Assembly: GCA_002688395.1 (NCBI GenBank)
Contig: NZCU01000041.1
Location: forward strand, 1-20,001
DNA from: Nanobdellota archaeon
GTDB lineage: Archaea > Nanobdellota > Nanobdellia > SCGC-AAA011-G17 > ARS1403
Direction of reading: 5' to 3'
DNA length: 20,001 nt
Positions 1 through 6,172 of the stretch are shown here, one piece after another (the stretch's first letter is position 1; every line of letters starts with the position of its first letter). The notes beneath the pieces were generated by a model. It was not told the DNA's origin, made no database searches, and was given only the letters and a program-made list of their open reading frames with translations. The translations under genes and the position numbers were made by a program.

Positions 1-2
1 AC

Positions 3-218
3 ATTGAAAATTTATGTAGAGAAGCTGCTATATTGGCTTTGAGAGAGAATATTAATGCAAAAGAAGTTACTATGAAACATTTTGAAGAAGCTATGAAAAA
101 AATAAGACCTAGTGTTAGTGAGAATGATTTAGAAACTTATAAAAAAATTGAGGAAGAATATTTGAGAACTGCTAGAGGTGCTGCAATTAAAAAAGAGGCA
201 CCAAATTACTTTGGTTAA
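3..218 (+). CDS. cdc48: Cdc48/VCP-type AAA+ ATPase, C-terminal fragment
   Basis: Only the last 71 codons are present; the gene enters from the left edge in frame 3. The first residues read IENLCREAAILALREN, the end of the second AAA+ domain (D2) of archaeal Cdc48/VAT unfoldases, where this helix carries the conserved LCREAA signature. It is followed by the characteristic HFEEAMKKIRPSVS segment and a helical tail with YKKIEEEYLR. Family members form hexamers that use ATP to extract and unfold proteins for the proteasome. The gene ends at TAA and shares four bases (TTAA) with the stop codon of the convergent map gene. Walker motifs lie outside the window, so another D2-type AAA ATPase is possible, but the tail is typical of Cdc48. 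Confidence 0.88.
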   Translation: MENLCREAAILALRENINAKEVTMKHFEEAMKKIRPSVSENDLETYKKIEEEYLRTARGAAIKKEAPNYFG

Positions 219-1087
219 ATTTTAGTTGTTATTTTTGGTTTGTCTTTAACTATTACTGTGTGTTCTGCTTGAGAAACTAGACCATTAGATCTTTCTACTA
301 ATTGTGGATAGTGATGTAATATTTCTTCTTTTTCTAGCATTCTTAATCCAAAACTAGCTTTAAAGTCTCCAAATTTTTCAACAATATATTTTCTATGAAA
401 GGGTAAAGTTCTAAAATTATCAACAATAAATTTTAAGACTTCTCTTCCAGATCTAACATTTCTAACTTGAGTTAATCCATAGATTCCAGATTTTTTTCCA
501 TCTTTAACATAACCATCTCCTGTAGTAGCGAAAGGTTCAACTGCAAACACTTGGTTTTCTTTTAATTTAGTTTCATCTTTATTATCAAAATTTGGAACTG
601 TTAATCCGGCGTGTAAATCATATGGTTTAACTTCATGTCCTGATAAATTTTTAATTGGATTAAATCCATAGCCAACTATAACTTCTTCTATTGCCTTACC
701 TATTTCATTCATTTTAGTTCCTGGTTTAAATAAAGTTAAAGCTTCTTTTAGTGCATCTTTACTTGCTTTTATTATTTCTAGATTTTTATCATCTCCAAGA
801 TTAACTGTTAAAGCATTATCTGCTATATGGCCATCTATATGTACGCCTAAATCTAATTTAACTAAATCGCTTTCTTTGAAAACAGTGTCTTCATTTTTAT
901 CTGGACAGTAATGTGCTGCTATATTGTTAATAGAAATTTGTGGTGGGAATGCTGTTTTTCCTTTTAATGCGGCTATCTTTTCTTCTACTTTAGAAGTAAC
1001 TTCAATTAATGGAGTCCCAACTTTAATTAAGCGTTTTCCATATTGTAAGGTTTCTGCTGCTATTTTACCAGCTTTTTCATATGTCAT
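215..1087 (-). CDS. map: Type II methionine aminopeptidase
   Basis: This enzyme removes the initiator methionine from nascent proteins in the cytoplasm. The 290 residues match the usual archaeal type II length and pita-bread fold. The dinuclear metal ligands are all visible: D79 in KLDLG, D90 in HIADNA, H151 in SGHEV, E184 in AVEPF and E275 in AEHTV. The substrate histidine is H60 in AHYCP. The type II helical insert lies at about residues 215-260. The ATG at 1087 begins MTYEKAGKIA, where the family normally starts. A TATA box lies 22 nt upstream, predicting a leaderless transcript; the same TATA box also serves polB in the other direction. No residue looks missing. Confidence 0.96.
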   Translation of the reverse strand: MTYEKAGKIAAETLQYGKRLIKVGTPLIEVTSKVEEKIAALKGKTAFPPQISINNIAAHYCPDKNEDTVFKESDLVKLDLGVHIDGHIADNALTVNLGDDKNLEIIKASKDALKEALTLFKPGTKMNEIGKAIEEVIVGYGFNPIKNLSGHEVKPYDLHAGLTVPNFDNKDETKLKENQVFAVEPFATTGDGYVKDGKKSGIYGLTQVRNVRSGREVLKFIVDNFRTLPFHRKYIVEKFGDFKASFGLRMLEKEEILHHYPQLVERSNGLVSQAEHTVIVKDKPKITTKI

Positions 1088-1109
1088 GATTTAGGAAGGA
1101 AAAATAAAA

Positions 1110-1117
1110 TATTTAAA
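1110..1117. promoter_or_regulatory. Shared symmetric TATA box between map and polB
   Basis: TATTTAAA reads TTTAAATA on the other strand, so it is a plausible TATA box in both directions. There are exactly 22 nt to the map ATG (1087) and exactly 22 nt to the polB ATG (1140), the spacing expected for leaderless archaeal promoters. No second good TATA-like octamer is seen in the 52-bp spacer. Confidence 0.65.
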
Positions 1118-1139
1118 GCTATTTATCTAAAATATAAGC

Positions 1140-3392
1140 ATGAAAGGCTTTATTTTGTATCTTAGTTATAGGATTATTGATGGGCAAAGTTATATTTGGT
1201 TATTTGGAAAATTAGAAGATGGAACTAGTTTTTTATCAATGAGTAAATATGAACCTTATTTTTATGTTAGAACTAAAGATGTTAAGAAAGTAAAAATAGA
1301 GTTTAAGATTGAAGATACTAAGATGAAAAATTTTGATGAGGAAAAATTGAGTAGAATAGTATTTGATGCTCCTAAGGATGTTCCTGTATTGAGAAGAGAG
1401 TTAGAAAAAGATGAGATTAAATGTTATGAAGCTGATGTTAGGTTCCCTCATAGATATTTGATGGATAAAGATATCATGATGAGTGTTGAAATAGATGGAG
1501 AATATGAGATGGGAGAATCTATTGATAAAATTTACAAAGATCCTGAGATAAAACCAAGTAATTTCTTTCCTAAGTTGAAAGTATTTTCTATAGATATTGA
1601 AACCAATAGTGAATTAAACCAATTGTATAGCATTGCTATTCATTCTGATAAGTTTGAGAAAGTGTTAATTGATATGGATGAAGAGGATATGTTGGAAGAG
1701 TTTAAAAAAATAATTTTAGATGAAGATCCTGATATTATAACTGGTTGGAATTTGATTGATTTTGATTTGAACTTTTTAAAAGATAAGTTTAAGGAATATA
1801 AAATTCCTTTTACTTTAGGAAGAGTAAATCAGGCTTGTAAAGTTAAAGTTGAAAGTAATTTTTTTAGGGATTCGAAAGCTGATTTTCCTGGTAGGGTTGT
1901 TTTAGATGGGATACATTTGTTAAGAATGAGTTTTGTTAATTTAAGTAGCTATAAATTAGAAGATGTTTCTAGAAAAATTTTGAATGAAGGGAAGTTAATT
2001 TCTAAAACAGAAGGAAAAGGAAAAGAAATTGAGAGATTGTTTAAGGAAGATAAGAAAAAATTAGCTAAATATAATTTAAATGATGCTAGATTAGTTACTA
2101 AGATTCTTAAAAAAACTAAGGCTATTGAGATGACTATTGAGAGAAGTATGTTAACTGGAATGCCAATGGATAGGGTAAATGCGAGTATTGCTTCTTTAGA
2201 TTCTTTATATTTAAGGGCTTTGAGAAAAAGAGGTTATATTGCTCCAACTGGACATTATAAACCTAAAGATGAGAGAATAAAAGGAGGATATGTTATGGAG
2301 TCTAAACCAGGATTGTATGATTATTTACTTGTTCTTGATTTTAAAAGTTTGTATCCTAGTATAATGAGAACTTTTAATGTAGACCCTTTTAGTTATGTTA
2401 AAAATTGTAAAGGAAAGAATTTGATTAAGGCTCCTAATGGTGCTTGTTTTAAAAATCAAGAAGGTATTATTGGAAAGATTGTTGAAGATTTATTAAAAGC
2501 TAGAGACAATGCAAAGAAAAGAGGTAATGAATTACAAAGACATGCTATTAAAATTTTATTAAATAGTTTTTTTGGGGTTTTGGCTAATCCTAACTGTAGG
2601 TTTTTTTCTTTAGAAGTTGCTAATGCTATTACTCATTTTGGCCAACATATTATTAAACTAACTGCTGAAAAAGTTAAGGAAGAAGGTTATGAAGTTATTT
2701 ATTCAGATACTGATTCTGTTTTTATTTTGAGTAATGCTAAAAATTTAAAGGAAGCTGATAAGGTTGGAGATAAATTAAGTAAAGATTTGAATAAGTATTT
2801 TGAAGAGTTTGTTAAAGATTATAAAAGAGACAATTATATGGAATTGGAATATGAGAAATGTTTTGTTAGATTTTTAATGCCTAAGATAAGAGGAAGTGAA
2901 GCTGGTGCTAAGAAAAGGTATGCTGGATTAAATTCTAAAGGTAAAATAGAAATTACAGGGATGGAAGCTGTTAGAGGAGATTGGACAGAGTTAGCTAAGA
3001 AATTTCAAATGGAATTATTAGATAGAGTATTTCATAAAAAAGAAGTTAAAGGTTATATAAAAAAATTTGTTGATGATATTAAGAAAGGTAAACATGATAA
3101 ATTATTAGTTTATAGGAAACAAATTAGGAAACCACTAGATGAATATATCAAGATTACGCCCATTCACGTGCGAGCGGCAAGATTGCTAAAGAATTTTAAA
3201 GGAAAATCAATAGAATATGTTATAACTGAGGATGGACCTGAACCTTTGGAACAAATTAGACATAAGTTAGACTATAAGCACTATATTAATAAGCAAGTTA
3301 AACCAATTGCAGACAGTATATTAGATTTCTTTGATATTAGTTTTGATGAATTATTAGAAGGAAGTAAACAGAAAGATTTGTTTAGTTTTTGA
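1140..3392 (+). CDS. polB: Family B DNA polymerase, bacterial Pol II-like, with C-terminal PIP-type motif
   Basis: A 750-residue DNA polymerase with proofreading. Exonuclease motifs are ExoI DIE (152-154), ExoII with N204/D209 (GWNLIDFD) and ExoIII Y311...D315. Polymerase motif A is D400 in LDFKSLYPSI, motif B runs from K471 through N475 to G479, and motif C is YSDTDS (521-526) with D523 and D525. Stretches such as GGYVMESKPGLYD, LDGIHLLRMSF and LTGMPMDRV closely resemble E. coli Pol II as I recall it, more than euryarchaeal PolB. The last residues, QKDLFSF (744-750), fit an archaeal PCNA-interacting (PIP) box. A GC-richer patch with unusual codons covers conserved residues 670-683. Transcription is likely leaderless from the TATA box at 1110. 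It may be the replicative or a repair polymerase; the sequence alone does not decide. Confidence 0.95.
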   Translation: MKGFILYLSYRIIDGQSYIWLFGKLEDGTSFLSMSKYEPYFYVRTKDVKKVKIEFKIEDTKMKNFDEEKLSRIVFDAPKDVPVLRRELEKDEIKCYEADVRFPHRYLMDKDIMMSVEIDGEYEMGESIDKIYKDPEIKPSNFFPKLKVFSIDIETNSELNQLYSIAIHSDKFEKVLIDMDEEDMLEEFKKIILDEDPDIITGWNLIDFDLNFLKDKFKEYKIPFTLGRVNQACKVKVESNFFRDSKADFPGRVVLDGIHLLRMSFVNLSSYKLEDVSRKILNEGKLISKTEGKGKEIERLFKEDKKKLAKYNLNDARLVTKILKKTKAIEMTIERSMLTGMPMDRVNASIASLDSLYLRALRKRGYIAPTGHYKPKDERIKGGYVMESKPGLYDYLLVLDFKSLYPSIMRTFNVDPFSYVKNCKGKNLIKAPNGACFKNQEGIIGKIVEDLLKARDNAKKRGNELQRHAIKILLNSFFGVLANPNCRFFSLEVANAITHFGQHIIKLTAEKVKEEGYEVIYSDTDSVFILSNAKNLKEADKVGDKLSKDLNKYFEEFVKDYKRDNYMELEYEKCFVRFLMPKIRGSEAGAKKRYAGLNSKGKIEITGMEAVRGDWTELAKKFQMELLDRVFHKKEVKGYIKKFVDDIKKGKHDKLLVYRKQIRKPLDEYIKITPIHVRAARLLKNFKGKSIEYVITEDGPEPLEQIRHKLDYKHYINKQVKPIADSILDFFDISFDELLEGSKQKDLFSF

Positions 3393-3425
3393 GATAAATC
3401 TATATTCTTTAAAATATATTTTACA

Positions 3426-3474
3426 TTCAAACGACATACTCGCCACACCCTCGTGGAGTTTATAAACTAAAAAA
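3426..3474 (+). promoter_or_regulatory. HEN promoter module, copy A
   Basis: A 49-bp stretch aligns without gaps to the module in front of the second homing endonuclease (17943-17991, minus strand), with about 38 identical positions by eye. It holds TTCA, three variable bases, the 13-mer GACATACTCGCCA, then ACC, CGTG and the TATA box TTTATAAA (3459-3466), ending in an A-run. The TATA box lies 24 nt before the HEN-A ATG, predicting a leaderless transcript. The module begins 33 nt after the polB stop codon. Confidence 0.7.
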
Positions 3475-3490
3475 CCATTAATAAATTATT

Positions 3491-4444
3491 ATGTACAAAA
3501 AAGAGTCTGTTCTTGCTTGGAGAAAAAATGGTAAAAGAAATTCTTTAAAGCTTGTTGAATATAACAAAAAGCATGGACCTTGGAACAAAGGTAAGAAGGG
3601 CCTCCAGATAGCGTGGAATAAAGGGCTGACTAAAGAAACAGATTTGAGGGTTAAAAAATATGCGGATAAACTTCCTGAAGCCAGAAAAGGTATGAAACTA
3701 TCTGAAGAACATAGAAGGAAGATAAGTGAAGGCAATAAGGGTATACCTGCTCGAAATAAAGGGATTCCCATTTCTGAAAAGACTAGGAAAAAATTAAGCA
3801 AATTACTTTCTGGAAAAAATAATCCTTTTTATGGTAAAAAACATTCCAAAGAAACTTTAAAAAAAATGTCTTTGAATCGCATGGGGAAGGCAACAGGTTC
3901 TGATAATCCAAATTATTTAGGATTCGATATTGAAATATATAAGGAAGAGATCATAAATATGTATGAAATTGGAAATTCTACATACAAAATAGGTAAGAAA
4001 TATGGAGTTGCAGATAGCACTATAGGGAACTATCTAAAAAAATGGAAAGTGCTTCTTAGAAAAAATTTCTATGGCTCTAAAGAGTTATTGGTCTGCAATG
4101 ACGGAGATAAAGTGAGAAGTTATCCTGAATTATTAATGGATAATTTTCTTTTTGAGAATGGTATTAATCATGAAGTAGAAAAAGTATTTGACTTTAATAA
4201 TAAACAATTCAAATGTGATTTTTATATTCCTGAGCTAGATTTGTTTATTGAATATTGGGGAATTTATCACAATGAAAAATATTTAGAAAGGAAAACTAGA
4301 AAACTTAAAATATATAAAAAATTGAATTTGAACTTGCTTTCGATAGAATGGAACGAAGATCCTATAAGGAAACTTAAATTTCTGATTCCAATTTGTGCTA
4401 AAAAACAGAAATCATTATTTTCTTTTACAAAAACTCAGAAATAG
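3491..4444 (+). CDS. Free-standing homing endonuclease, NUMOD3 plus PD-(D/E)XK type (HEN-A)
   Basis: Probable site-specific DNA endonuclease of 317 residues. The N-terminal 140 residues are basic, with repeated NUMOD3-like DNA-binding modules (WNKGKKG, WNKGLTKET, LSEEHRRKISEGNKG, NPFYGKKHSKETLKKMS). A helix-turn-helix-like segment follows (about 150-188, YKIGKKYGVADSTIGNYLKK). The C-terminal domain looks like a PD-(D/E)XK/Vsr-related nuclease with E213 (SYPE), D243 (KCDFYIP), E254 (FIEYWG) and H260. It ends with QKSLFSF (306-312), a PIP-like motif nearly identical to the end of the upstream PolB. It has its own promoter module shared with HEN-B. Its last 20 bases overlap the 3' end of the convergent nuclease gene. 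Third-position base use looks less AT-biased than in neighbouring genes, suggesting transfer. The catalytic assignment is inference. Confidence 0.8.
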   Translation: MYKKESVLAWRKNGKRNSLKLVEYNKKHGPWNKGKKGLQIAWNKGLTKETDLRVKKYADKLPEARKGMKLSEEHRRKISEGNKGIPARNKGIPISEKTRKKLSKLLSGKNNPFYGKKHSKETLKKMSLNRMGKATGSDNPNYLGFDIEIYKEEIINMYEIGNSTYKIGKKYGVADSTIGNYLKKWKVLLRKNFYGSKELLVCNDGDKVRSYPELLMDNFLFENGINHEVEKVFDFNNKQFKCDFYIPELDLFIEYWGIYHNEKYLERKTRKLKIYKKLNLNLLSIEWNEDPIRKLKFLIPICAKKQKSLFSFTKTQK

Positions 4445-5081
4445 GTTTTAATTGGAGTAAGTTGCAGATATTTGGGTCAAATAAATAACAATTTAATCCA
4501 TCGAAATAACCGCATCTAAAACTTTCTAAAGGTATATTTGTTCTTTTACTTAACATTAATGCATAGAAATAAACTTGAGTTGCTGCAAATTGTTCTTTTG
4601 CTGCATTTGGTTTGTAATCTAATATCCAAATTTTATCATCTTGAATTCTTAGTAAATCAATATGTCCTGTTAGAGGTTCTGAGGAATTAAATATTTCTTG
4701 GTATAATTCTAATTCTTCTGGGAGTAACCAAATAGGAGTTTCGCATGCTATTGTTGAATTGTCAGACTCTAACATAAATACTTGAACTTTAGAGTGATTA
4801 GTAGAATATCTATCGTTATTTTTTTCTAAACCATGATGTGTTAATATACATAATTCATGATTTGGTGCATTTTTTAAATCTAAATTATTTAATTTAAATT
4901 TTAATGATGAAGATCTTGGTCCTTGGAAAAAATATTTATCTGGGCAGTTAGTAAAAACATCTTCTAAAAAATCTTTTAAAGAGGATAAGCCGTTGTTACA
5001 TAAATTATTTAATTTTTCATAATGAACTCTATAATGGTAAAATCCACCTTTATGATCAAAACTAAAATTCCTAATCACCAT
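4425..5081 (-). CDS. RecB/Cas4-like PD-(D/E)XK nuclease
   Basis: A 218-residue protein with the order of motifs found in RecB-family PD-(D/E)XK nucleases: GHIDLL (H140, D142), ILDYKP (D155, K157) and QVYFYALML (Q169, Y173). The first 110 residues are helical with a conserved-looking GPRSSSLKFK segment and may bind DNA. It lies convergent to HEN-A and divergent from fen, among replication genes, so a role in DNA repair or end processing is likely but unproven. The C-terminus LKPISEFL resembles a PIP box in which the leading glutamine is replaced by leucine. A TATA-like CTTTATATC (5109-5117, minus) about 27 nt upstream overlaps the left edge of the fen promoter element. It is not Cas4: the iron-sulfur cysteine pattern is absent and no cas genes are near. 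Confidence 0.75.
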   Translation of the reverse strand: MVIRNFSFDHKGGFYHYRVHYEKLNNLCNNGLSSLKDFLEDVFTNCPDKYFFQGPRSSSLKFKLNNLDLKNAPNHELCILTHHGLEKNNDRYSTNHSKVQVFMLESDNSTIACETPIWLLPEELELYQEIFNSSEPLTGHIDLLRIQDDKIWILDYKPNAAKEQFAATQVYFYALMLSKRTNIPLESFRCGYFDGLNCYLFDPNICNLLQLKPISEFL

Positions 5082-5111
5082 CTTTATTTTTAAAAAAATA
5101 TAGGAAAGATA

Positions 5112-5136
5112 TAAAGATATCGGTAATTTTTTAAGT
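5112..5136 (+). promoter_or_regulatory. fen promoter element, identical to one upstream of htpX
   Basis: A 25-bp stretch is identical, base for base, to 13260-13284. It begins TAAAGATATCGG and ends in a T-run followed by AAGT, a plausible weak TATA box (TTTTTTAAG) centred about 28 nt before the fen ATG. The identity extends well upstream of the TATA/BRE, suggesting an operator containing the palindrome GATATC. It ends 22 nt before the fen start, against 21 nt before the htpX start. Confidence 0.6.
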
Positions 5137-5158
5137 GTTTTTTTATTTAAATTATAAT

Positions 5159-6172
5159 ATGGGAGTAAAATTAGGAAACTTATTGTCCAAACAACAAATA
5201 AGTTTTGATGATTTAAAGGATAAAAAAATAGCAGTAGATATGTCGAACACTCTTTATCAATTTCTCACTTCCATTCGCCAACGTGATGGCACATTGTTAA
5301 TGGATAATGAAGGAAGAGTTACTAGTCATTTAGTTGGTATATGGAGTAGGTTTAGTAATTTAATGTTGAGAGGAATAAAATTAGTTGTTGTTTTTGATGG
5401 AAAGGCTCCTAGTTTGAAAGTTTCTACACAAGAAGAAAGAGAACATAGAAAAAGAATTGCTGAGGATAAATTAGAAAAGGCTAAAGAGGAAGATGATGTA
5501 GAAGCTATGGGAAAATATAGTAAGCAAACTGTTAGAATGAGTTCTGAAATTGTTAATGAGAGTAAAGAATTGCTAAAGGCTATGGGTTTACCAGTTATTC
5601 AAGCTCCTAGTGAAGCCGATGCACAGATGGCTTTTATGGCTGAACAAAAAAAAGTTGATTATGTTGCTTCAAGTGATGCTGATATTTTATTATATGGTGC
5701 TCCTAAAGTGATTACTAATTTAACTTTAAGTCAAAGAAGGAAATTACCTGGAGGTGCTACTGTTAAAACTACTCCAGAAGTTGTTGAGTTGAGTAAAGTT
5801 TTAAATGAACTTGGGATTGATAGAGATAAATTAATTGCCCTTTCTATATTAGTTGGAACCGATTATAATAAAGGAGTTTTTAGAGTTGGTCCTAAGACTG
5901 CTTTGAAATTAGTTAAGCAAGAAAGTGACTTTAATAAATTATTTAAAGAAGTTAAAGCTGAATTTGATTGGAAGAAAATTTATGCTATTTTTAAATCAAT
6001 GCCTGTTATGAAAGAATATCAATTAAAATGGGATAAAATTGATGAAGATAAGATTAAAGAATTGTTGATAGAAAAACATGATTTTGGTGAGGAAAGGGTT
6101 CAAAATACTTTAGAAAAATTAAGGAAAAAAGATAAAAGTAAAGATCAGAAAGGTTTGGGAGATTTTATTTAG
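5159..6172 (+). CDS. fen: Flap endonuclease FEN-1
   Basis: A structure-specific 5' flap endonuclease that processes Okazaki fragments and repair intermediates. I chose the ATG at 5159 (MGVKLGNLLS) because Gly2 is the invariant N-terminus of the family; an in-frame TTG upstream would place the promoter inside the gene. That gives 337 residues, the normal length. Metal-binding acids are D27, D80, E152, D154, D173, D175 and D235 (GTDYN). A helix-hairpin-helix follows at about 239-251 (GVFRVGPKTALKL). The C-terminus QKGLGDFI (330-337) is a PIP box for PCNA. Codons 29-46 are GC-richer with CGC, CGT, CTC and TCG, unlike the rest. The gene ends four bases into the convergent membrane-protein gene. 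Confidence 0.97.
   Translation: MGVKLGNLLSKQQISFDDLKDKKIAVDMSNTLYQFLTSIRQRDGTLLMDNEGRVTSHLVGIWSRFSNLMLRGIKLVVVFDGKAPSLKVSTQEEREHRKRIAEDKLEKAKEEDDVEAMGKYSKQTVRMSSEIVNESKELLKAMGLPVIQAPSEADAQMAFMAEQKKVDYVASSDADILLYGAPKVITNLTLSQRRKLPGGATVKTTPEVVELSKVLNELGIDRDKLIALSILVGTDYNKGVFRVGPKTALKLVKQESDFNKLFKEVKAEFDWKKIYAIFKSMPVMKEYQLKWDKIDEDKIKELLIEKHDFGEERVQNTLEKLRKKDKSKDQKGLGDFI

Noticed and set aside
3439..3458. Hairpin in the HEN-A module (CTC-G-CCAC pairing with GTGGAG)
   Set aside because: The seven-pair stem with a bulge is not preserved in the HEN-B copy, so it is probably incidental.
3478..3801. Hydrophobic open frame antisense to HEN-A, 107 codons
   Set aside because: It is the complement of the lysine-rich NUMOD3 region, which turns Lys/Arg codons into Phe/Leu/Ser. 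No promoter or start context; the sense frame has clear domains.
3491..4444. HEN-A and HEN-B as intein or intron endonucleases
   Set aside because: PolB and the RFC genes are complete and uninterrupted, with all motifs; both endonucleases lie between genes with their own promoters. No intein splice residues or bulge-helix-bulge signal was seen.
4425..5081. RecB-like nuclease as CRISPR Cas4
   Set aside because: No CRISPR repeats or cas genes nearby, and the C-terminal cysteines do not follow the Cas4 cluster spacing.
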